Assembly: GCA_016946835.1 (NCBI GenBank)
Contig: JACVTC010000082.1
Coordinates: 340,001 to 390,000 of the forward strand
Reading direction: 5' to 3'
Length of the DNA stretch: 50,000 bases
Source of the DNA: Neocallimastix lanati (nom. inval.)
Taxonomy: Eukaryota > Neocallimastigomycota > Neocallimastigomycetes > Neocallimastigales > Neocallimastigaceae
The notes beneath the pieces are model-generated. The model did not search any database, was not told the DNA's origin, and was given only the letters and a program-made list of their open reading frames with translations. Shown one piece after another: positions 13,429-24,437 of this stretch; the stretch's first letter is position 1, and the number at the start of each line of letters is the position of its first letter. Made by a program: the position numbers and the translations under genes.

Positions 13429-13440
13429 ACATAGGTGTCC

Positions 13441-13602
13441 TATAGTGGACTTTACTTTCCCTTTGAGTGATCGCCTAGAGTACTTCTCTATTGGAGTTTC
13501 TTTGCCTATGGGGAGTTGCGAGCGTCGACGCTGTACAAGTATGGCAGTTTAACCTACCCCTATATATGGGGGAGACAAAAGTCTTTAGTCTATAAAAAAA
13601 AG
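13441..13602 (+). mobile_element. Short SINE-like insertion with possible target-site duplication
   Basis: A 162-bp block of about 42% G+C in otherwise AT-rich DNA. It is bounded by acataggtgtcc (13429-13440) and acatagatgtcc (13603-13614), a 12-bp direct repeat with one mismatch, and ends in a short A-run on the plus strand. It contains the palindrome AGCGTCGACGCT. I see no clear Pol III box B, so the SINE label rests on size, A-tail and flanking duplication only. A partly similar terminal inverted repeat (TATAG..GAC) would instead fit a MITE. Confidence 0.4.
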
Positions 13603-13725
13603 ACATAGATGTCCATATTAAATTGTAAATATATAGCAATATATATATACAATACAATGAAAAAAAATAAACTACCTCTAACTATTCAAACAAAATAGTT
13701 TAAAAAAAATTCAAAAAAGGGAAAG

Positions 13726-13800
13726 TGCCGAAAGCGAGATTCGAACTCGCGCTTCTTTCGAAACCGCATCTTGAGTGCGGCGCCTTAGACCAACTCGGCT
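13726..13800 (-). tRNA. tRNA-Leu (anticodon CAA) lacking the 5' acceptor strand; probable pseudogene
   Basis: The minus strand has a leucine D-arm (GCC GAGTTGGTCTAA GGC), an anticodon stem-loop CCGCA-CTCAAGA-TGCGG giving anticodon CAA, a variable arm, a T-arm GCGAG-TTCGAAT-CTCGC, and a 3' acceptor strand TTTCGGC plus A. A T-run (CCCTTTTTTG) follows as a Pol III terminator. The nine bases before the D-arm are AATTTCAAA instead of a strand able to pair with TTTCGGC; only positions 7-66 and a wobble at 3-70 pair. No CCA is encoded, as normal for a nuclear gene. Boxes A and B are kept, so it may be transcribed, but the RNA should not mature normally. Confidence 0.75.
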
Positions 13801-13810
13801 TTGAAATTTA

Positions 13811-14039
13811 AAATTTTCAATCGTTAATAAAAATATAATTTAAATAAAAAAAAAAAAAAAGAATTTTTGTCACAAATATTTAATATTAGTAAATTTATAA
13901 TTGAAAATTCATTAATAGATCAATTGAAATTAAAAATTTCGTTATTAACAATTTCATTTTAAAATTTTCATTTTTATTATAAAAAATAAATTGGAATATT
14001 TAATATTTAGAAACAAAAGGGTTTGGACTAATTTAATAA
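13811..14039. other. AT-rich spacer
   Basis: A-run at about 13847-13860; no feature recognised. Confidence 0.45.
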
Positions 14040-14093
14040 TTTTTTTTATACAGCTGTAACCATTAGAAAACTTTTAATTTTATTTATTTATCC

Positions 14094-14124
<31 letters not shown>

Positions 14125-14772
14125 CGCAGAATTAATAAAAAAATATATAAACATTATTGGTCCAATTAGAACATCATAATATTTTAAATAGTTAATTTAA
14201 TAAAGGTAATCCAATTTAATTTAACCTTTAAAAAATTAATAAAAATAAATCGAAGATAATAGACAATGACTCCTCAAGTAATGGAAATTTCCTCGGTGAA
14301 AATACAACTGAAATCATATTCATTAGAAAGCTATGCTCAAGATCTACAACATATAATAATTTCAACCCATTTGGACCTCTTGAACACAAGATATTAGACT
14401 TTAAAGAATTTTAAATATACAGAAAAAAAAAAAAAATTAATTTAATTATTTAAATGACCTTGTAAATAATAAATTTATATTTTATATAAATAAAATCTTT
14501 AACTTGGGACTTTATATTTCTAATCATTTTAAACAAAATTAATAATTCAATTTTACAGAATTAATAATTAATAATAATTTAAAATATCACATTCCTTTTT
14601 ATAATTTAAATCTATTATGTCTGCATCCCTTCCACCAAAAAGAAAGATATATAATCGGACCCACGTCACATATATATTTACACACTCATTATTCAGAAAA
14701 TTACTTATATTACCACGATTTTCCCCAATTGAACTATTCACTAAATTAGAAATAACGATATTATAAAAAAAA
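14040..14772 (-). mobile_element. LINE family c, 5'-truncated copy (minus strand)
   Basis: The 3' end is marked by an 8-T run (14040-14047, a poly(A) tail on the minus strand) and a 3' UTR matching the copies at 14.9-15.17 and 38.72 kb (ATTAATAAA...ATTATT then GTCCAATT and GAACAT). Upstream on the minus strand, 14770-14630 encodes LVNSSIGENR, FLNNECVNIYV and FLFGGRD. About 9 of 40 residues differ from the copy at 40.1-40.26 kb. A middle piece (14411 downward) reads VDLEHSFLMNMISVV, which aligns with VGLAEFLTNVMPIV in the C-terminus of the intact LINE at 33-37 kb. It is broken and incapable of coding. The family link is an alignment by eye. Confidence 0.6.
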
Positions 14773-14904
14773 AAAAAAAATAAAGAATAAAAATAAGTTC
14801 AAGAGTTAAAAAAAATTCGGTGTGATGTATACTACAAGTAATCATTTTTTTTTTTTTTTTTTTTTGGTTGATTAATATTCCAAAAAAAAAAAAAAAAAAA
14901 AAAA

Positions 14905-15173
14905 AAAACGCCATGCTTGGTGCAATCTGAGGCGCCTATGAACTATGAACCTTTTTTTTGAATTTTATTTATATACTTTATTTTTTGAATATTGTTTTTT
15001 ATTATTTCACATTATCATTCTAAATATTATTATGTTCTAATTGGTCAAATAATATTTATTTTTTATTAATTCCGTGTTTTTTTGTAATATAAAAAAATAT
15101 TAATATAATTAATAATAGAATAAATAAATAAAGATTAAAAGTTTACAATAGTTAAGGCTATTAAAAAAAAAAA
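14905..15173 (+). mobile_element. LINE family c, short 3' fragment (plus strand)
   Basis: A plus-strand fragment in inverted orientation to the neighbouring copy. It begins next to a 27-A run (14882-14908) with ACGCCATGCTTGGTGCAATC, matching ACGCCACTCTTGGTGCGATC of the 38.7-40.3 kb copy on its coding strand. It then lacks about 180 bp and carries the family 3' UTR (GTTCTAATTGG, ATTAATTCCGTGTTTTTTT, AATAAATAAAGATTAAAAG, GGCTAT). It ends in an A-tail at 15163-15173. Confidence 0.6.
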
Positions 15174-15309
15174 TGAATAAATAAAAAAAATTACATTATT
15201 CCATGAAATAGGAAAAATCACTATTCCAAATATGATTAATTAAGGTTTTTAAACCAAGATAAAACATTATTATTATTTTTACTTGATTCTTTTGAATTAT
15301 ATTTACCAG

Positions 15310-17850
15310 TAATCATGATAAAATTAACAAGAAATAAACACATTTATTTTTTAAATTCGATTATTTTATTATAACTTTATTTAATTTATTATTGATTAGT
15401 ATATTTATTTTATTTTTATTTTTTTTTTTTACATTTTTTATTTTTATTTTAAATTAATTATTTTTAATATTTTTTTTCTAATTTTCTTTATTTATTTTAA
15501 TATTTTAATTAGTTATAATATTATATTTAAAATAAACATATTAAAAATAATATATAAAAAGAATTATTACTTAATATATATTTCTTTTTATACTATCATT
15601 TTTATTATTATTATTACTAAATATTTTATTTATACATTTAAGAAATAAATTTTTTTAATTCATATTTTAATTTATAAAATTGAATTAAATAAAAAAAACT
15701 TATTTTCTTTGGTTTTTTGAATACTAGACGAATGCTAATTCTTCTATTTAATTAACTTTGTTTTTTTATTTATTTCTATTTAAAATAATAATTTTATTAT
15801 TATTTTTTATTAAAATTATATTTATATTATTAATTATAAATAAATTTTTTTAATTCTCATTTTATTTTATATAAATAGAATTAAAATAGAAACTTATTTT
15901 TTTTTCTTTCATTTTGAAAAGAATTCAAAACTTTAATAAAAAAAAATAGTAAAATAATTTATTAAAAAAAGAAATGATTGCTGAATTCGTCTAAATTTCG
16001 AAGAGATTTTTTTCAGTTTGTTTTCTTTTTAATTTAGAATAGTCGAATTACATTAGGCTCATCTCATCAATGGATATTTGTTGATTTGACACTAGACAGC
16101 ATTTTAAAACTTAATATTTATTATTGCTGAAACTGTCTAAATTAAGTCATGGCTTTCAAATCCAAATTCTTTAATATATTAGTAGCAGAAAAAGATTGCA
16201 GTAACTGTCTAACACAAGACAGGGGTTTTGCTTTGACTAAAATTTCAATTTTATTTAAAATTTGTTGATTAAGAATAAATACCTGATTTATTCTTAAAAC
16301 AAAATTCAAATAAAAATATAGTAGAATAGAATCCAATTCCATGGTAGTTAATACTTTTTCTTTTCTTCTTCTTCTTATTTTAATTCATTTCCAATGGTTT
16401 TTAAAGATTCCAATGATGAGACTTTTAATTATTTTAATTACAATAGATGTACCTTAATAAAATTTTCTTTCTTTCTTCTTTACTTGAATTTCTTCTTTTT
16501 TCTTTTTAAATTTCTTCTTACTGTTAATTATTAAAGATATTTAATTTTTTTTTGAATTAAATTAAATAACTTTTCTAATTTTTTAAAAGTCTGAAGTTCA
16601 AAAAATATGAAAATTTTTATTTCTTTTATACTTTTTTTCCTGATAATTTTTTTTATTAATAAAATAAAATATATTATATAAACAAAATGCTTATTTGTAT
16701 TAATTAAAAATATAAATATTAAATAAGAGTTTTATTATAAGTGGTAGAGTAAAGTTTTTCAAATAGTTAATATTTATTAAAAAATAATATAAAAAATATT
16801 TAGTGGTAAAGTTTAGTAATATTTCTATGTAATTTATATAATAATTCCATATATTTTTTTAAAATATTTATTAATAAAATTATAATAAATATTTAATAAA
16901 TTTTTAATTTCAATTTTACATTTTAATATATGTATTTTAAGTACAATTTAAGTACAATTTTTTTTATTTGTTTTAATAAAAAACAGTTATAAATACAACA
17001 TCATTTTACTTATATAATCTTTGAATATTTATTTTATTAAATATGCTTATAATTATATTAATTATTTTTATTATTTGTAAATTATTCTCGTTTTATTTGA
17101 AATACATATTTTATTCTTTAAATAATTTCATTTGTATTATTAACAAGCCACAAATACTATAAAAAAGATAAAATATATCAAATATTTTGATCTTTCTAAT
17201 AAAATAATATCTCTATTTGAAATATATAATATTTTTTTTTTGTTTTTTATTACCATGATTAAGAAATTTTTTTAATTAAAATTTAAAAAAAAAAAAAAAT
17301 ATTTATTATATATTATATTCATTCATTCATTTATTTAAAATAAAATTTATATACTTATGTTGTATTCATTTACTTTTTTTATTTCCTTAGTTAAAAAAAA
17401 AAAAAAAAAAAAAAAGACATTAAAATAATTTTTATTTTTATTTATTATTAAACAAAACAAAAAATTAATAAAAAAAGTAAACACACTTATTTTTGAATTT
17501 GTTTATAATATTTAATCTTTATTTATTTTGATTTTTTTTATTATATTTTAAATAATTTTTTATTTTTTATTCTTTTTTTTTTTTTTTATATTTTTTATTT
17601 CTGTTTTAAATTAATTATTTTAGATCTATTTTTTCTAAATTATAATATATTTTAATATTTTAAATAGTTTATAACATTATATTGAAAATAAAAATATTAA
17701 AAATAATATATAAAAAGAAATATTGATTTACATATATTTCTTTTTATATTATAATTTTTATTATTTCTTATTCAAATATACATTTAAGAAATAAATTTTT
17801 TTAATTCATATTTAAATTTATAAAATTGAATTAAAAAAAAAACTTATTTT
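15310..17850 (-). repeat. Array unit 1 with ORF 16142-16342
   Basis: Includes the leading partial spacer. The ORF (66 codons, minus) starts MELDSILLYFYLNFVLRINQ and ends LDLKAMT. Unlike the other units it has FILNQ and NKIEI in its middle, and AATATATTAG where the others have AAGATATTAG. Motif positions worked out in this unit are TAGACGAAT at 15725-15733, ATTCGTCTA at 15985-15993, TAGACAGCA at 16093-16101, CTGTCTA at 16133-16139 and 16205-16211, and AGACAG at 16217-16222. Confidence 0.85.
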
Positions 17851-20124
17851 CTTTGGTTTTTTGAATACTAGACGAATGCTAATTCTTTTATTTAATTAAC
17901 TTTGTTTTCATTTTATTTATTTCTATTTAAAATAATAATTTTATTATTATTTTTTATTAAAATTATATTTATATTATTAATTATAAATAAATTTTTTTAA
18001 TTCTCTTTTTATTTTATATAAATAGAATTAAAATAGAAACTTATTATTTTTTCTTTCATTTTGAAAGGAATTCAAAACTTTAATAAAAAAAAATAGTAAA
18101 ATAATTTTTTTAAAAAAAGAAATGATTGCTGAATTCGTCTAAATTTCAAAGATTTTTTTCAGTTTGTTTTCTTTTTAATTTAGAATATTCGAATTACATT
18201 AGGCTCATCTCATCAATGGATATTTGTTGATTTGACACTAGACAGCATTTTAAAACTTAATATTTATTATTGCTGAAACTGTCTAAATTAAGTCATGGCT
18301 TTCAAATCCAAATTCTTTAAGATATTAGTAGCAGAAAAAGATTGCAGTAACTGTCTAACACAAGACAGGGGTTTTGCTTTGACTATAATTTCATTTTTAT
18401 TTAAAATTTGTTGATTAAAAATAAATACCTGATTTATTCTTAAAACAAAAATCAAATAAAAATATAGTAGAATAGAATCCAATTCCATGGTAGTTAATAC
18501 TTTTTCTTTTCTTATTCGTATCATAATTCATTTCCAATGGTTTTTAAAGATTCCAATGATGAGACTTTTAATTGTTTTATTTACAATAGATGTACCTTAA
18601 TAAAATTTTCTTTCTTTCTTCTTTACTTGAAGTTCTTCTTTTTTCTTTTTAAATTTCTTCTTACTGTTAATTATCAAAGATATTTAATTTTTTTAAATTA
18701 AATAACTTTTCTAATTTTTTAAAAGTCTGAAGTTCAAAAAATATGAAAATTTTTATTTCTTTTATACTTTTTTTCCTGATAATCTTTTTATTAATAAAAT
18801 AAAATATATATTATATAAACAAAATGTTTATATCCGTTAATTAAAAATATAAATATTAAATAAGAGTTTTATTATTAGTGGTAGAATAAAGTTTTTCAAA
18901 TAGTTAATATTTACAAAAAAATAATATAAAAAATATTTAGTGGTAAAGTTTATTAATATTTCTATGTAATTTATATAATAATTCCATAAATTTTTTTAAA
19001 ATATTTATTAATAAAATTATATTAAATATTTAATAAATTTTTAATTTTCTTTTTACATTTTTTATATGTGCATTTTTCTTTTTTTTTTACTAAAAAATCA
19101 GTAAATAAATTCAACACCATGATTAAGAAAAATTTTACTTAAATACTGTTAGAATATAAAGTTAATATAAACTATGTTTAAAATTATATTAATTATATTA
19201 TTTTTATTATTTGCAAATTAATCTCGTTTTATTTGAAATACATTATTTTATTTATTTAAATAATTTCATTGTATAATAAATACTATAAATAAGATAAATT
19301 ATATCAAATATTAATCTTTCTATTTAAAACTATATCTATTTGAAATATATAATTTTTTTTTAATATTATTGTAAAATATTTAATATTAAAAAATAATATT
19401 TTATTAATTTCTATTTTTTTTTCCTTTTCTTGTATATGTGTATTTTTTTTTTTTTTTCTTTTTTTCCATGATTGAGAAATTTTTTACTTAAAATACAAAA
19501 AAAAAAATATTTATTTTATTTTTTATTTATTCATACAATTATTAAATAAATTTATATACTTGTATTAATTTATTTTTTTAATTTTTTAATATTATAATAT
19601 TATATTTTAAATAAATAAATACATATATATAAATAGAGAGAAAAATTAAAAATAATTCCTATTTTCACACAACACTACAAAATTAGCAAAAATAAAGATA
19701 TTGATTTTTAAATTTGATTATATTATTATAGCTTTATTTAATTTAATCTTATATTTTTCATAATTCTTTATTTTTTTTTTTTTTTTTTTTTATTTTTTAT
19801 TTTTTATTCTTTTTATATATTTTTTTCTTATATATTTTTTTTAAACTTTTTTTATTTCTATTTTAAATTAATTATTATTAAAGATAAATGTTTTTCTAAC
19901 CTTTTATTTATTTTAATATTTTAATTAGTTATAATATTATATTTAAAATAAAAATATTAAAAATAATATATAAAAAGAAATATTGATTTACATATATTTC
20001 TTTCTATATGATGATTTCTATTATTCTTAATTCAAATATATTTTACTTTTAGACATTTTAGAAATAAATTTTTTAATTCATATTTTAATTTATAAAATTG
20101 AATTAAATAAAAAAAACTAATTTT
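17851..20124 (-). repeat. Array unit 2 with ORF 18288-18524
   Basis: The ORF has 78 codons, with an N-terminal extension MIRIRKEKVLTT before the shared MELDSI. Its predicted peptide is identical to that of unit 6. The core shares rare variants with unit 6 (TATTTACAAAAAAATAAT near 18910). It is followed by a long-class spacer with TTTTTATATGTGCATTTTTC and two CCATGATT(A/G)AGAAA blocks. Confidence 0.85.
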
Positions 20125-22291
20125 CTTTGGTTTTTTGAATACTAGACGAATGCTAATTCTTTTATTTAATTAACTTTGTTTTCTTTTTATTTATTTCTAT
20201 TTAAAATAATAATTTTATTATTATTTTTTATTAAAATTATATTTATATTATTAATTATAAATAAATTCTTTAATTCTCTTTTTATTTTATATAAATAGAA
20301 TTAAAATAGAAACTTATTTTTTTTTCTTTCATTTTGAAAAGAATTCAAAACTTTAATAAAAAAAAATAGTAAAATAATTTTTTAAAAAAAGAAATGATTG
20401 CTGAATTCGTCTAAATTTCGAAGAGATTTTTTTCAGTTTGTTTTCTTTTTAATTTAGAATAGTCGAATTACATTAGGCTCATCTCATCAATGGATATTTG
20501 TTGATTTGACACTAGACAGCATTTTAAAACTTAATATTTATTATTGCTGAAACTGTCTAAATTAAGTCATGGCTTTCAAATCCAAATTCTTTAAGATATT
20601 AGTAGCAGAAAAAGATTGCAGTAACTGTCTAACACAAGACAGGAGTTTTGCTTTGACTAAAATTTCATTTTTATTTAAAATTTGTTTATAAAAAATAAAT
20701 ACCTGATTTATTCTTAAAACAAAATTCAAATAAAAATAAAGTAGAATAGAATCCAATTCCATGGTAGTTGATATTTCTTCTTTTCTTCTTCTTCTTATTT
20801 AATTCATTTCCAATGGTTTTTAAAGATTCCAATGATGAGACTTTTAATTGTTTTATTTACAATAGATGTACTTTAATAAAATTTTCTTTCTTTCTTTTTT
20901 ACTTGAAGTTCTTCTTTTTTCTTTTTAAATTTCTTCTTACTGTTAATTATCAAAGATATTTAATTTTTTTTTGAATTAAATTAAATAACTTTTCTAATTT
21001 TTTAAAAGTCTGAAGTTCAAAAAATATGAAAATTTTTATTTCTTTTATACTTTTTTTTCTGATAATCTTTTTATTAATAAAATAAAATATATATTATATA
21101 AACAAAATGTTTATATCTGTTAATTAAAAATATAAATATTAAATAAGAATTTTATTATTAGTAGTAGAGTAAAGTTTTTCAAATAGTTAATATTTATTAA
21201 AAAATAATATAAAAAATATTTAGTGGTAAAGTTTAGTAATATTTCTATGTAATTTATATAATACCATAATTTTTTTTAAAATATTTATTTAACAAAATTA
21301 TATTAAATATATAATAAATAATTTTAATTTCAATTTTACGTTTTAATATATATATTATATATACAATTTTTTTATTTTAATAAAAAACAGTTATAAATAC
21401 AACTCAATTTTACTTATATATTGTTTGAATATTAATTTTATTAAATTTACTTATGTATTGTTTGAATATTAATTTTATTAAATATGCTTATAATTATATT
21501 AATTATTTTTATTATTTGTAAATTATTCTCGTTTTATTTGAAATACATATTTTATTCTTTAAATAATTTCATTTGTATTATTAACAAGCCACAAATACTA
21601 TAAATAAGATAAAATATATCAAACATTTTGATCTTTCTAATAAAATAATATCTCTATTTGAAATATATAATATTTTTTTTTTGTTTTTTATTACCATGAT
21701 TAAGAAATTTTTTAATTAAAATTCAAAAAAAAAAAAAAAAAAAAAATATTTATTTTATATTTTATTCATTAATTCATTTATTTAAATATAAAATTTATAT
21801 ACTTATGTTGTATTCATTTACTTTTTTTACTTTCTTAATTTTATATTATTATATTAAAAAAAAAAAAAAAAAAAAAAAGACATTAAAATAATTCTTATTT
21901 TTATTTATTATTACACAAAACTAAAAATAATAAAAAAAAGTAAACACAATTATCTTTGAATATGTTTATACTATTTAATCTTTATTTATTTTGATTTTTT
22001 TTTTTATATATATTTTTTATTTCTATTTTATATTAATTATTATTTTAGATAAATGTTTTTCTAACTTTTCATTTATTTTAATATTTTAATTAGTTTATAA
22101 TATTATATTTAAAATAAAAATATTAAAAATAATATATAAAAAGAAATATTGATTTACATATATTTCTTTTTATACTATCATTTTTATTATTATTATTACT
22201 AAATATTTTATTTTATAAATTTAAGAAATAAATTTTTTTAATTCATATTTTAATTTATAAAATTGAATTAAATAAAAAAAAAACTTATTTT
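20125..22291 (-). repeat. Array unit 3 with ORF 20562-20762
   Basis: 66-codon ORF with FIFYKQ and a Leu instead of Pro in VKAKLLSC (GGAGTTTTGC on the plus strand). The flank upstream of the ORF start is nearly identical to that of unit 8. It is followed by a short-class spacer. Confidence 0.85.
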
Positions 22292-24437
22292 TTTTGGTTT
22301 TTGAATACTAGACGAATGCTAATTCTTCTATTTAATTAACTTGTTTTTTTTATTTATTTCTATTTAAAATAATAATTTTATTATTATTTTTTATTAAAAT
22401 TATATTTATATTATTAATTATAAATAAATTTTCTTTAATTCTCATTTTATTTTATATAAATAGAATTAAAATAGAAACTTATTTTTTTTTTCATTTTGAA
22501 AAGAATTCAAAACTTTAATAAAAAAAAAATAGTAAAATAATTTTTTTTAAAAAAGAAATGATTGCTGAATTCGTCTAAATTTCAAAGATGATTTTTGGTT
22601 TATTTTCTTTTTAATTTAGAATAGTCGAATTACATTAGGCATTAGGCTCATCAATGGGTATTTGTTGATTTGACACTAGACAGCATTTTAAAACTTACTA
22701 TTTATTATTGTTGAAACTGTAACTGTCTAAATTAAGTCATGGCTTTCAAATTCAAATTCTTTAAGATATTAGTAGCAGAAAAAGATTGCAGTAACTGTCT
22801 AACACAAGACAGGGGTTTTGCTTTGACTATAATTTCATTTTTATTTAAAATTTGTTTATAGAAAATAAATACCAGATTTATTCTTAAAACAAAATTCAAA
22901 TAAAAATGGTGTAGAATAGAATCCAATTCCATGGCAGTAAATATTTCCACTTTTCTTCCTTTTATTTTAATTCATTTCCAATGGTTTTTAAAGATTCCAA
23001 TGATGAGACTTTTAATTGTTTTATTTACAATAGATGTATTTTAATATAATTTTCTTTCTTTCTTTTTCACTTGAAGTTCTTCTTTTTTCTTTTTAAATTT
23101 CTTCTTACTGTTAATTATCAAAGATATTTAATTTCTTTTTGAATTAAATTAAATAACTTTTCTAATTTTTTAAAAGTCTGAAGTTCAAAAAATATGAAAA
23201 TTTTTATTTCTTTTATACTTTTTTTTCTGATAATCTTTTTATTAATAAAATAAAATATATATTATATAAACAAAATGTTTATATCTATTAATTAAAAATA
23301 TAAATATTAAATAAGAATTTTATTATTAGTGGTAGAGTAAAGTTTTTCAAATAGTTAATATTTATTAAAAAATAATATAAAAAATATTTAGTGGTAAAGT
23401 TTAGTAATATTTCTATGTAATTTATATAATAATTCCATAAATTTTTTTAAAATACTTATTTAATAAAATTATAATATATATATAATAAATTATTAATTTC
23501 AATTTTACGTTTTTATATATATATAATATGAACAATTTTTTTTATTTGTTTTAATAAAAAACAGTTATAAATACAATACCATTTTACTTATATATGCTCG
23601 AATATTAATTTTATTAAATAAGCAATATGCTTATAATTATATTAATTATTTTTATTATTTGTAAATTATTCGTGTTTTATTTGAAATCTATGTTTTATTC
23701 TTTAAATAATTTCATTTGTATTATTAAAAGCCACAAATACTATAAATAAGATAAAATATATCAAACATTTTGATCTTCTAATAAAATAATATCTTTATTT
23801 GAAATATGTAATATTTTTTTTTTTATTACCATGATTAAAAAATTTTTTAATTAAAATTCAAAAAAAAAAACATTTATTTTATATTTTATTCATTCATTCA
23901 TTTATTTAAATATAAAATTTATATACTTATGTTGTATTCATTTCCTTTTTTTATTTTCTTAATTTTATATTATTATATTTAAAAAAAAAAAAAAAAAAGA
24001 CCTTAAAATAATTCCTATTTTTATTTATTATTACACAAAATTAAAAATAAATAAAAAAAATAAACACAATTATCTTTAAATTTGTTTATAATATTTAATC
24101 TTTATTTAATTTGTTTTTTTTTTTTTATTTTAAATAATTTTTTATTTTTTTATTTTTTTATATTTTTTATTTATTTTTTAAATTAATTATTTTAGATAAC
24201 TATTTTTTCTAACTTATAATTTATTTAAATATTTTAATTAGATAAAATATTATATTTAAAATAAAAATATTAAAAATAATATATAAAAATAAATATTGAT
24301 TTATATATATTTCTTTTTATATTATTATTTCTATTATTTTTAAATTAAATATATTTTATTTTATACATTTAAGAAATAAATTTTTTTAATTCATATTTTA
24401 ATTTATAAAATTGAATTAAATAAAAAAAACTTATTTT
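22292..24437 (-). repeat. Array unit 4 with ORF 22732-22950
   Basis: 72-codon ORF beginning MEIFTAMELDSILHHFY, with RINLVFIFYKQ and LNLKAMT variants. The start region is shared with unit 5. A 6-bp duplication (GTAACTGT for CTGT) lies just 3' of the ORF, before AATTTAGAC. Short-class spacer follows. Confidence 0.85.

Noticed and set aside
13441-13602. 5S rRNA or other Pol III gene
   Set aside because: No 5S consensus, no box B and no T-run terminator in a suitable place.
14232-14414. Plus-strand open frame of about 60 codons with NGNFLGENTTEI and NPFGPLEHKIL
   Set aside because: It has no start codon and lies antisense to LINE c sequence whose minus-strand reading (VDLEHSFLMNMISVV) aligns with the LINE C-terminus.
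20768-20974. Plus-strand Phe/Leu-rich ORFs in array units 3 and 8
   Set aside because: Open only in two of eight units; composed of T-rich tracts; the minus-strand ORF is the one kept in all units.
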